In this document: in pieces, positions 1 to 7,752 of the stretch
How the letters are laid out: each line of letters starts with the position of its first letter
Numbering within the stretch: position 1 is the stretch's first letter
Assembly (NCBI GenBank): GCA_046349615.1
Contig: JAXMBZ010000024.1
Span: 1-20,720, forward strand
Direction of reading: 5' to 3'
Source of the DNA: JADJNY01 sp046349615
GTDB taxonomy: Bacteria; Planctomycetota; UBA1135; GCA-002686595
DNA: 20,720 nucleotides
Notes under the pieces: generated by a model
Database searches by the model: none
What the model was told of the DNA's origin: nothing
The model's input: the letters and a program-made list of their open reading frames with translations, nothing else
Program-made: the position numbers and the translations under genes

Positions 1-131
1 AAGGCTCCACGGCGCGATCCGGCACGGGAAGTTCGACGGAGTACGCCGGGATGCAGGAACCGCCGAGCGCGGCGACCGTCCGGAAGGCTCGCGCCGGTCG
101 CGGCTCCGATGGTGTTCCTCGGCAGTCCATC

Positions 132-137
132 TAAAGT
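132..137 (+). promoter_or_regulatory. Putative -10 box (TAAAGT) just before a start codon
   Basis: TAAAGT lies six bases before the ATG at 144, and no Shine-Dalgarno sequence is visible. Very similar TAnnnT boxes sit at the same distance before other first genes in this window (9598 and 20625), so this may be the -10 element of a leaderless transcript. No clear -35 element is visible. The preceding bases 1-131 hold no gene I can support; all three forward frames run in from the left edge and close between 132 and 147. Confidence 0.35.
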
Positions 138-143
138 AGGTCC

Positions 144-2655
144 ATGACGATTCCCGGTCCGTCGGACGATGCCGTGCAGGTGCGGAGCCGAGCCGCACGT
201 CGTCGCGCGCTCGCGTTCGGCGTGCTCGGCGCGGTGGCCGTGTGCGGTGCGATCGCCCGGTTCGTGACGACGCGCGAGGGAGGCACGACCACGTCGAGGT
301 CGCGTTCGGAATCGGCGGCCACGACCCCGATGCAGGCGAGCCCGCTCGCGCGTCCCGCGGGCGATGCCGAGTTCGCACGTCGTCCCGCCGACCTCGAGTC
401 GAAGTCGCTCGTGACGATCACGGTCGTCGATCCGGCGGACGGCTCGCCGGTGGCCGGAGCCCGTGTGCTCGTCCCGCGGCGTGGAGTCTCCGAGGTCGAC
501 CTCTCGCGCCCCGAAACGAACTTCGAGACGCACCTCACCGATGGCGCGGGCGTCGCGAGGTTCGAGCGACCGTGCGACGCCTTCGAAGCGTTCGCGTCGC
601 TCGAGCCCCGGCACGGCCGTGGACTCGTGCGCGCCGACCAACGGACGTTGCGGATCGAGGTCGAGCCCCGACACTGCCTGGCGGTCGATGTCGTCGATCG
701 CACGGGAGCTCCGGTCTCCGGCGTGCTCGTGGCCGTCTCGGCGCACGACCGCATGGAGTGGCTCGGGGTGGCCGATGCCCGGACCGACGAGCGCGGCCGT
801 GCCGAGCTGCACGCCCTCGACGACGACCTCGAGTACTCGTCCTCCCGGCTCGTCGTCCGCACACCGTTCGTGCGCAGCGAACCACCGCGGGTCGAGTTCG
901 ATCTCGCGCACATGCCCGCCGCGCCGCCGAAGCTCGTCATCGAGGACACCGGCAGTCTCGAGCTCGCGGTCGTCGACCACGACGGCAAGTTGCTCGCGAT
1001 CGAATGCGAACTGCGCATCGAGACCCGAGACGCCGACGAACGGGACGCGCCGTTCGCGCCGGCTGCCGATGGCGCGAGCACGCGCACAGGCCGCGTTCGC
1101 TTCGACCGGATCGGTCTCGGGCTCCGATTCGACGCCCTGGCGCACTCGCGGCTCTTCGCGGAGCGTTGCTCCCTGGACGACCTCCCCGGTCCGACCCGCG
1201 CGGGGGAGGTCGTGTCGATCGCGCTCCAGGCCCCGCGCGCGACGACGCTCGTGCGCGGCCGCCTGGTGGACGTCGCAGGTCGGCCGCTGGAGCGACGACG
1301 CATCGCGGTGCTCGGCGCGCGCCGACCTGGCGGCGTCGAGACCTTCACGAACCCGTGGTCCGGAGTCGAGAGCGACGCGCATGGGATCGTTCGAGGCCGT
1401 CGAGACTCGACTCGAGCCCGTGGAGTCGATCACGGCGCTTCAATTCGGGGTCCTGAACGACGACGGCTCGGGCTCGAGGGTCGAAGTCGCGACTCCTCCG
1501 GTCGCGCACGCCGTGGGGCCGCTGTCGCGCCCCATGTTCGAACTGGGCGACGTCGTCGTGCCCGACGCCGAGCGCGCGCCACTCCTCGCTTCCGGGCGCG
1601 TCGAGGACGAGAGCGGACGGCCTGTCCGGGGAGCCGCACTCGAGCTCCGGCCGCCCGGGGAGCCGTCATGGTTCCACACGGAAGCGCGCAGCGGAGCCGA
1701 CGGGGCCTTCGAACTCCGTCACCCGCTCGTGGAGGGCCTCTTCGCCGTGCGAGCGCGCCTTGATGGAAACGAATCGCGACCCTCGGACGAGCTGACGATC
1801 GGGAGTCGCAACCTCGTGCTGCGAATCGTCGAGAAGGGCACGGTGTTCTTTCGCCTCCTGTTCCCGGAGGAGCTCGAAGACGTCGACTTCGAACTGCGGG
1901 CCGCGGAAGGCGAGGCCTTTCGCCTCACGAGCTACGAGTCCGGCGACGACGGCACGTTTCGTCTGCTCGTCCCGCCGGGGCGCTACGAACTCGACATCTC
2001 TCTCGATGGCCGCGTCGTCGTGCCGCGCGTCGGTGTCGACGTGCGCGCCGGCCGCGAGACCCAGCTCGGGACGTTCGACCTGCGCGAGACGTTCCACGCG
2101 TTCCGCGTCCTCGTCGTCGACACGAACGGAGCGCCGCTCCGGCTCGCAGGGATCGCCGTGTTCGAGGACGGCGCGCTCGTGGCGCAGACGAGCACGGGCG
2201 ACGATGGGGTGGCCGTGTTTCCGTCGCGCACGCAGAAGCTCGATCTCGCCGTCGGCGCGGACGACTGTCGAACGCGTTTCGTGAACGGGATTGAGACCAG
2301 TGCGCGCGTGACGCTCGAGCCGGGGATCGCCGTCCAATTCCGCAGCGCGGAGCCCTTGACCGCCCTCGGGGGCGCGCGCGTGGTGGTCGAGGTCCAATAT
2401 CACGGGGACGATCCGCGCCGATTCGCGTACGACTCGCTGGAGTTCCAACTCGACGAGACCGGGCGCGGCGCGGCGGCGCTGCCGCTTGTGGGTGTCTACG
2501 ACGCGAGTTTCCTCCTCCGGGGGACGTCGCGGTACGACGCTCGGCGCATCACCTTGCCCGAGCCCGTGCTCTTCGAGATCGGCGAGAGCGGCGGGGAGAT
2601 CGTGCTCCCGCTCACCGACGCCGCGGTGCGTGAAGCTCCCGAGCACCGCAGGTGA
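144..2655 (+). pseudogene. Membrane-anchored carboxypeptidase-regulatory-like repeat protein, frameshifted
   Basis: One coding region read in two frames. The first frame runs from ATG 144 and encodes a short cytoplasmic tail, a hydrophobic segment (about residues 22-41) and Ig-like repeats of the carboxypeptidase-regulatory type, for example VVDPADGSPVAGARV and VVDRTGAPVSGVLVAV. Sensible coding stops near 1386 and resumes one base later in the next frame, continuing the same repeat style (VEDESGRPVRGAALEL, VVDTNGAPLRLAGIAV) to TGA 2653-2655. Removing A1386 would read DAHGSFEAVE with no seam, so a single inserted base is the simplest explanation. It could be a true mutation, a sequencing error or, less likely, programmed frameshifting. 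Intact, the product would be about 836 residues with the repeats outside the cytoplasmic membrane. Repeats of this kind are usually structural or binding folds; no enzyme motif is visible. The ATG at 1381 could start a separate second protein, but that would lack any signal sequence. Confidence 0.7.
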
Positions 2656-2756
2656 CTCGACGCGCGTAGGGCTGCCCGCGGTCTCACACGGCTCCTCGGC
2701 GTCGCGGGCGCTGCACTCGGGCCCGTGGCTCGCGACGCGCCTCCTGCGGTTGCTGG

Positions 2757-3000
2757 TCAGGCGAGCTGCATCCAGTTCGGACGCCGCAACGCTGCGAGAA
2801 CATCAGCGCTCGCGACGCCCAATGCTCCGAACTCATGGCGTCCGACGTGGACGCCGTGAGAGGATCCTCGGCGGGATGCCGAATCGAGCGCGCTGATCGA
2901 CGTCGGCGCCGGCGTCGCGGCCGCGACGGATCGTCTCCAGGTCGCCGAACGTCGCGGCGACGAAGAGCTCGCGCTCGAGGGCCTCCCCCGGGGAGGGGCG
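2757..3000 (-). pseudogene. Ankyrin-repeat-like gene remnant
   Basis: This is the only gene-like content in the 477-base gap between 2655 and 3133. Read on the minus strand, about 2985 down to 2870 encodes ELFVAATFGDLETIRR followed by DAGADVDQ, which resembles the ankyrin consensus (AA..GD.E.vr...aGAdvd). Its third codon positions are almost all G or C, as in real genes here. After about 2870 that frame loses the bias and ends at 2833. A neighbouring frame continues with a second ankyrin-like piece (SADVLAALRR) to a stop at 2757-2759. No ATG, GTG or TTG start fits the ankyrin frame. I infer a decayed fragment with at least one frameshift. The homology call rests on about 40 residues. Confidence 0.35.
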
Positions 3001-3132
3001 CGGGCCTTTCGTCCTGCGGGCACGCCGCCACGCCTCTGGGCGCGCCTCCCTCCCGTCTATCCTGGAGGCCTCGCCGCGGATTCCGATTTTCCCGCCAACG
3101 CCGCCGCTTCCACGGCATGTGGACGGGCGCTC

Positions 3133-6100
3133 ATGGAAGCCCATCCTCGAACCTTCACCCCCGAAGCCCTGCTGGCCGAGACCGATTGGATGCGCCGGCT
3201 CGCGCGCGCCCTCGTGCGCGACGCCGACGCGGCCGACGAGCTCGTCCAGGAGACCGTCCTCGCCGCGTTGCGCGCGAAGCCCGACCTCGACCGCGGACTG
3301 CGGCCGTGGCTCGGGCGCGTCCTGCGCAACGTCGCGCGGCAACGGACCCGCTCTTCGGCGCGGCGCACGGCGCGCGAGCGCGCGCGCTTCGCGCCGGACG
3401 ACGTCGCTCCGGAGGCGGGCGAACTCGCAGCGCGTGTCGAGCTCCAGCAGCTCGTCGTGCGTCTCGTGCTCGAGCTCGACGAGCCGCTGCGGCGCACCGT
3501 GCTCCTGCGCTACTTCGAGGGCCTCGAGCCCGCGGAGATCGCCGCGAGCACGGGCGTCCCCGACGGCACGGTGCGCTGGCGCTTGAAGCGCGGCCTCGAC
3601 GAGGTCCGGGAACGGCTCGATGAGCGTCACGGCGGACACCGCGACGTCTGGACGAGCGCTCTCCTGCCGTTCGCGTTCGAACGCACGCTCGTCGCGTCGA
3701 GTTCCGCCCCAACGATCGGTGGAGCTCTCCTGATGGGCACTTCGAAGTGGTGGTGGATGTCCGCGGCCGCGTTGATCGCGTGCTTGACCTGGTGGGGGAT
3801 GCGTCCTGCGACGCCGATCGAGCGCGTCGCCGCGCCGCGCGTCGCGGAGGCGACGCTCGAGCGTTCGAGGGAAACCGAACCCGCGCCCGCGCCGCCCGAG
3901 ACCGCGCGCGCGCCGATCACGCCGAGCACCGCGCTCGAGTCGGCGGCCGCGAGTTCGACGACGCGCGTGCGCGCGCGCTTCGTCGACGCGGACGGTCGGC
4001 CGCTCTCCGGCGTGCGCTTCACGGGCCGCGTCGGCGAGTTCTCGGAGCAATCGACGAGCGGCGCCGACGGGGTCGCCGAGCTCGCGACGGACTTGCTCAC
4101 CGACCCCGAGCAGGTCGAGTTCAGCGCGCTCGGCGCGCGCTTCTCCTCGTGGTCCGCGCGCGAACGGATCGAGCCCGGCCGCGTCACGGAGCTCGGCGAC
4201 GTGCAGCTCGCGCCCGGCGCCGCGGTCACGGTCCGCGCGCTCGGACGGGACGGGAGCGCGCTCGAGAACGCGCGCGTCGCGGTCACGGACACCGACTCGC
4301 GTTCCGACGTGGACCGCGCGCGCTACGGTCCGAGCCTGCGCGCGAGCACCGAGGTCGCGCGCACGAGCGAAGACGGTCGCGCGCGCCTCGAGGGGCTCCC
4401 TCCGGGCTCGTCGATCGCGTGGGCGGAGATCGCGCCGGAGTTCTGGGCGTGGAGCGAGCCCTTCGTGCTCCGCGCGGGCGAGGACGCGGGCCTCGTCGTC
4501 GTCCGCGCGAGCGCTCGCGGTCCCGCGCCGAAGCTCCGGATCGTCGTGCGCGCGCAGGACGGCGGCGAGATCGAGGAACTGTGGACGCTCTGGCGCCGCC
4601 CCGGCGAGCAGAGCTTCGCCTCGCAAGGCGGCGGGCACGGCAAGACGCTCGAGCGCACGCTCGACGATACGCCGCGCGCCGCGGAGGTCGTCGTGTTCGA
4701 CGGGCGCGGGCGCTACGGGAGCGCGCGGCTCGCGGACCTCGAACCGCGCGTCGAGCCGTACGAGCTCGTGCTCGGTCCCGGGACGCGCGTGCCGCTCCTC
4801 GTCGTCGACGAAGCGGGCGCGCCCGTCGTCGGCGCGCGTTGCGGCGCGTTCGATCGCACGCTCGAGCGCGACCTCGGCTTCGGGATCGCCTGGTCGCCGG
4901 AGAAGGACGCGGTGACCGTGCTCGACGGTCCGTTCGACGTCGAGGTGCGCGCGACGGGCTTCGCTCCCGCGCGCGTCGGGCCGTTCGTCGCCGCGACGGC
5001 GCCGCGTCCGATCCGCGTCGTGCTGCGCACGCGCCCGGGCCTGAGCGGACGGCTCGTCGACGAACGCGGACCGGTCGCGGGCGAGTCGGTCACGCTCCTG
5101 CGCGTGCTCGAACGACCCAACGCGCGCAATCGCATGCCGTGCTTCCTGCGCGACTCCGGCTCCCCGGACTCGCGGACCGACGCGGAGGGGAAGTTCCGCC
5201 TCGACGTGCGCGAGCGCGGCCGCTACGTCGTCGCGTGTTTCCCGGAAGGACGCGGCGCCTCGTATTCGACGGAGCTCGACGTCGACCCCGACGTCGGCGC
5301 GAACGGCGTCGAGCTCCGGCTCGGCGTCGGCGGACGCGTCGAGGGACGCGTGCTCGGCGCGGACGGCCGCGGCGTCGCGGGCGCGATCGTCGGCCTGACG
5401 CGCGGACGCTTCGACTCGCGCACGGCGCGGTCGGACGGCGAGGGACGCTACGCGTTCGACGCGATCGGCGCGGGCGAGTGGTACGTGTATCGCGCGCAGG
5501 AGATGCTCGATCCGTGGAGCACGGTCGTGGAGGGCCTCGACGTCGACGCCGGCTGGACGCACCCCGTCAATTGCGGCGTGCGCGACGGCGAGACGACGCG
5601 CTTCGACCTGCGCCTCGAGCCCGCTCGAGCGAGCGACGTGCGCGTCGTGCTCCGCGTGGCGGGGCGCGAAGCGAGCGGGTGGCGCGCGGTCCTCGAGCGG
5701 CTCTCGGGGAACGATCCGTTCGCACAGGAGGACGGCGACGCCGTCGAGCTCGACGAACGCGGCGTCGCGGAGCTGCACGCGCGGAGCGCGGGTCGATTCG
5801 GCCTGACGCTGATCGGCCCCGAGTCGAACGGCGTCACGGCGCGGATCGGGCGCGAGTTCGAGCTCACGGGGAGCGCGGTCGAGCTCGCCCTCGACGTGAA
5901 GGTCGGAGGCCTCGACCTCGAGTACGCGGCCGCGCCCGGCACGCCGTTCCATCTCGCGTGGCAAGGCGAGAACGGCTGGCACGGCCGCGTCACGTTCCAG
6001 ACGGACGCGACGGGCCGCGCGCGCGTCGACGGCGTGCCCGCGGGCGCGGTGCGGCTCGTGGTCCCGCCGGCGGGGAGGTGGCCGCGCGACGCGTGGGAGT

Positions 6101-6162
6101 GGACGCGCATCGCGGAGACCGAGGTCACGACGAGCGCGCGCACGTCGATCGTCGTGCGTTGA
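3133..6162 (+). CDS. ECF sigma factor fused to a transmembrane helix and carboxypeptidase-regulatory-like repeats
   Basis: A single 1009-residue frame. Residues about 13-75 form a sigma region 2 (DADAADELVQETVLAAL, then RPWLGRVLRNVARQ). Residues about 109-165 form sigma region 4 (LRRTVLLRYFEGLEPAEIA, then GVPDGTVRWRLKRGLDEVRERL), the helix-turn-helix that reads -35 elements. A Trp-rich hydrophobic segment follows (about 205-223), then a Pro/Ala-rich linker and roughly 780 residues of Ig-like repeats (VDADGRPLSGVRFTG, VDEAGAPVVGARCGAF, LGADGRGVAGAIVGL). The expected topology is N-terminus in the cytoplasm and repeats outside. Such a protein could couple an envelope signal to transcription, probably needing proteolysis to free the sigma domain; that is inference. 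The architecture is known among planctomycetes, with poorly understood function. There is no clear Shine-Dalgarno site; the nearest -10-like box (TATCCT, 3058) is 70 bases upstream. The start is the first ATG before the sigma fold. Confidence 0.85.
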   Translation: MEAHPRTFTPEALLAETDWMRRLARALVRDADAADELVQETVLAALRAKPDLDRGLRPWLGRVLRNVARQRTRSSARRTARERARFAPDDVAPEAGELAARVELQQLVVRLVLELDEPLRRTVLLRYFEGLEPAEIAASTGVPDGTVRWRLKRGLDEVRERLDERHGGHRDVWTSALLPFAFERTLVASSSAPTIGGALLMGTSKWWWMSAAALIACLTWWGMRPATPIERVAAPRVAEATLERSRETEPAPAPPETARAPITPSTALESAAASSTTRVRARFVDADGRPLSGVRFTGRVGEFSEQSTSGADGVAELATDLLTDPEQVEFSALGARFSSWSARERIEPGRVTELGDVQLAPGAAVTVRALGRDGSALENARVAVTDTDSRSDVDRARYGPSLRASTEVARTSEDGRARLEGLPPGSSIAWAEIAPEFWAWSEPFVLRAGEDAGLVVVRASARGPAPKLRIVVRAQDGGEIEELWTLWRRPGEQSFASQGGGHGKTLERTLDDTPRAAEVVVFDGRGRYGSARLADLEPRVEPYELVLGPGTRVPLLVVDEAGAPVVGARCGAFDRTLERDLGFGIAWSPEKDAVTVLDGPFDVEVRATGFAPARVGPFVAATAPRPIRVVLRTRPGLSGRLVDERGPVAGESVTLLRVLERPNARNRMPCFLRDSGSPDSRTDAEGKFRLDVRERGRYVVACFPEGRGASYSTELDVDPDVGANGVELRLGVGGRVEGRVLGADGRGVAGAIVGLTRGRFDSRTARSDGEGRYAFDAIGAGEWYVYRAQEMLDPWSTVVEGLDVDAGWTHPVNCGVRDGETTRFDLRLEPARASDVRVVLRVAGREASGWRAVLERLSGNDPFAQEDGDAVELDERGVAELHARSAGRFGLTLIGPESNGVTARIGREFELTGSAVELALDVKVGGLDLEYAAAPGTPFHLAWQGENGWHGRVTFQTDATGRARVDGVPAGAVRLVVPPAGRWPRDAWEWTRIAETEVTTSARTSIVVR

Positions 6163-6167
6163 GGCGC

Positions 6168-6229
6168 GAGAACACGCCGGCCGCGCGCCGGAGCCGAGCT
6201 CCGTCCGCGCGGCCGCGATTTGTGTTCTC
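6168..6229. terminator. Very long hairpin between convergent genes
   Basis: A three-part stem: GAGAACAC (6168-6175) pairs with GTGTTCTC (6222-6229), CGGCCGCGCG (6178-6187) with CGCGCGGCCG (6206-6215), and CGGAGC (6189-6194) with GCTCCG (6198-6203), closing on a CGA loop. That is 24 perfect pairs with short internal loops, beginning six bases after the stop of the sigma-fusion gene. There is no T-run. As it lies between convergent genes it is probably a transcription terminator or 3'-end stabiliser. Confidence 0.7.
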
Positions 6230-6259
6230 ACGCCGGGCACGAGCTCACGCACCGAGGTG

Positions 6260-6289
6260 GATCACGGTGCGCGAGGCAACTCCGTGATC
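6260..6289 (-). terminator. Hairpin overlapping the stop codon of the glycine-rich protein gene
   Basis: GATCACGG (6260-6267) pairs perfectly with CCGTGATC (6282-6289) around a 14-base loop. The right arm overlaps the stop codon of the minus-strand gene (6288-6290), so the hairpin would form at the very end of that message. There is no T-run. It may act together with the larger hairpin at 6168-6229. Confidence 0.35.
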
Positions 6290-7565
6290 ACAAGGTGGGC
6301 TCGGGGATCAGGAGCTTCGCCGTCGGAGTCGAGACGTCGGAAAGCGTCAGGCCGCTCGGCAGTTGGACCGAACTCGCTCCGAGCGGCACGTGAAACTGAA
6401 TGAGGCCGGGTCCGCCGTTTCCGCCGCCTCCGACCGCATCGAAGACGTTGTTGGCTCCGCGCCCTCCGCGGCCGCCGAGCGCGCTCACGGCTCCTGCCTG
6501 GGCCTGCGTCAGGTCGATGACGCGCGCCTGGAACAAGATCATCCCGCCCGAGCCGCCGCCCCCTCCGCCACCGATTCGATCGAGTCCGTTCGAGTTCTCG
6601 CCCGCACCGCCGGCGCCGCCATTGGCGCGCACGCGGCCCGTCGTTCCGATCTCGACTCGCGGTGCAATCAGGATCGCGAGACCTCCCGCGCCACCGCCGC
6701 CACCGCCGACGGATTGCTGCTGATCGGACCAAGGGAACGAGGGTGGGAAGGTCGTGCTCGCGATCGAGTTGCCACCTCCAGCGCCGCTGCGACCCGGCGT
6801 CGGCGAGGAGAGCTCGCCTTGGACGATTGCGCCGCTGATCGGATCGAGTGCGCGGCCGTAGAAGTCGTTCGCGGGATTGCCGTCGACGAACGGGAGCTGC
6901 GCCTTCGCTCCGCCGCGCGGCACGAGCGCGAGGGACTCGGCTCCGGTCGCCGTCGTCGAGCCGTCGCGACCATCGAACGCGATGCGACCGACGTTCTGCA
7001 GCGCGGTCGGGGGAAACGGCAGCGGCTCGTCGGGTCCGAGCGCTCCGCCTCCTCCGCCGCCGGCGCGACGGAGGCTCTGCGCAGCCAGACCGTACGCGCT
7101 CTCACCGCCGAACGCAGCGAACGGATGGACAGTCCCGAGGAAACCGAGCGCGCGCCCGCCGCGCGTGCTCCACGTGGACGTGTTGGGATTGCCGAATCCG
7201 CCGCGTCCACCGAGGACTCCGCCCGCGCCGCCATGCACGGGCAGGGCGTTGACGAGGAAGAGCTCCGCGTCGCTGCCTGCGGCGCCGGAGAGCTCGATCG
7301 TGCCGTCGACGCGGAGCTTGCGCGACGCCCGCACGCGCAGGGGCTGGAACGTGCCGAAGAGTCCCGAGGGCGAGGCGACCACGCGCAACACGCCGCCGGG
7401 TTCGACGAGGACGTCGCGCGCCTCGATCGGCCCCTGCGCGGTGTCGTACGTCACCGTCTGACCCGCGGGCACGATGAAGTCGGTCTGCGCGGAGGAGGTC
7501 GTGGCGAGGAGCGCGGTCAGAGCGACCGCGAGGAACAGCGAGGAGTTCGGGAAGCGAAGGATCAT
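6288..7565 (-). CDS. Secreted glycine-rich protein of unknown function
   Basis: Starting at ATG 7565, the protein has 425 residues and opens with a classical signal peptide: positive at R4, hydrophobic from about 10 to 21, and a likely signal peptidase I site after SSA (residues 24-26). The mature part begins with a beta-rich stretch (FIVPAGQTVTYDTAQGPIEA, then VLVEPGGVLRV), which looks like the start of a parallel beta-helix or surface-exposed repeat. Several runs of five to seven glycines follow (for example GGGGGGAGG) between short hydrophobic strands. I see no catalytic motif and no C-terminal anchor or sorting motif. Similar glycine-rich secreted proteins occur in planctomycetes and myxobacteria, generally uncharacterised. 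An upstream in-frame start near 7676 would place about 37 Arg-rich residues before the signal peptide, so I chose 7565. It has no Shine-Dalgarno site. It lies 187 bases downstream of fhs on the same strand, but a functional link is not evident. Confidence 0.7.
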   Translation of the reverse strand: MILRFPNSSLFLAVALTALLATTSSAQTDFIVPAGQTVTYDTAQGPIEARDVLVEPGGVLRVVASPSGLFGTFQPLRVRASRKLRVDGTIELSGAAGSDAELFLVNALPVHGGAGGVLGGRGGFGNPNTSTWSTRGGRALGFLGTVHPFAAFGGESAYGLAAQSLRRAGGGGGGALGPDEPLPFPPTALQNVGRIAFDGRDGSTTATGAESLALVPRGGAKAQLPFVDGNPANDFYGRALDPISGAIVQGELSSPTPGRSGAGGGNSIASTTFPPSFPWSDQQQSVGGGGGGAGGLAILIAPRVEIGTTGRVRANGGAGGAGENSNGLDRIGGGGGGGSGGMILFQARVIDLTQAQAGAVSALGGRGGRGANNVFDAVGGGGNGGPGLIQFHVPLGASSVQLPSGLTLSDVSTPTAKLLIPEPTL

Positions 7566-7712
7566 GTGGAGTAGGCCAAGGGCGACCGACGCCAGGCTCG
7601 TGGCCGCCGAGGTGCGGCAACGGGCGCGACGCGGGGCCGCGAGAGGTTGGCGAAGGCCAATAGTCCCCGCCCCCAACCTTGGTCACGAGAGAAATGGCTA
7701 CTCCACCGACCC

Positions 7713-7745
7713 TCGCGCGTCCACGCGAAGGCCGCGCGGCCGCGG
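7713..7745 (-). terminator. Possible weak terminator after fhs
   Basis: Two small GC-rich hairpins lie just past the fhs stop in its direction of transcription: CCGCG (7732-7736) with CGCGG (7741-7745) around a four-base loop, and TCGCG (7713-7717) with CGCGA (7724-7728). There is no T-run and such short stems are common at this GC content, so the call is tentative. Nothing else was recognised in the 187-base gap 7566-7752. Confidence 0.22.
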
Positions 7746-7752
7746 TGTTCGA

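Noticed and set aside
1..131. End of an upstream gene at the left edge
   Set aside because: All three forward frames are open into the edge but none shows a recognisable protein motif or convincing codon usage, so no gene was called.
1381..2655. Independent gene starting at ATG 1381
   Set aside because: It would lack a signal sequence and ribosome-binding site and starts in mid-domain. A frameshift of the gene at 144 explains the same data more simply.
2982..2996. CCTCCCC-C-GGGGAGG hairpin in the 2656-3132 gap as a terminator
   Set aside because: The one-base loop is too tight, the hairpin is more than 320 bases past the upstream stop, and it lies within the ankyrin-like remnant.
3733..6162. 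Separate gene for the repeat protein, starting at ATG 3733 after the sigma domain
   Set aside because: The frame is uninterrupted from 3133, there is no stop or Shine-Dalgarno site before 3733, and sigma-repeat fusions are known in planctomycetes. An additional internal start cannot be excluded.
7566..7706. Inverted repeat GTGGAGTAG (7566-7574) and its complement near 7698-7706
   Set aside because: The arms are short, about 120 bases apart and adjoin no recognisable element; a 9-base match over this span can occur by chance.
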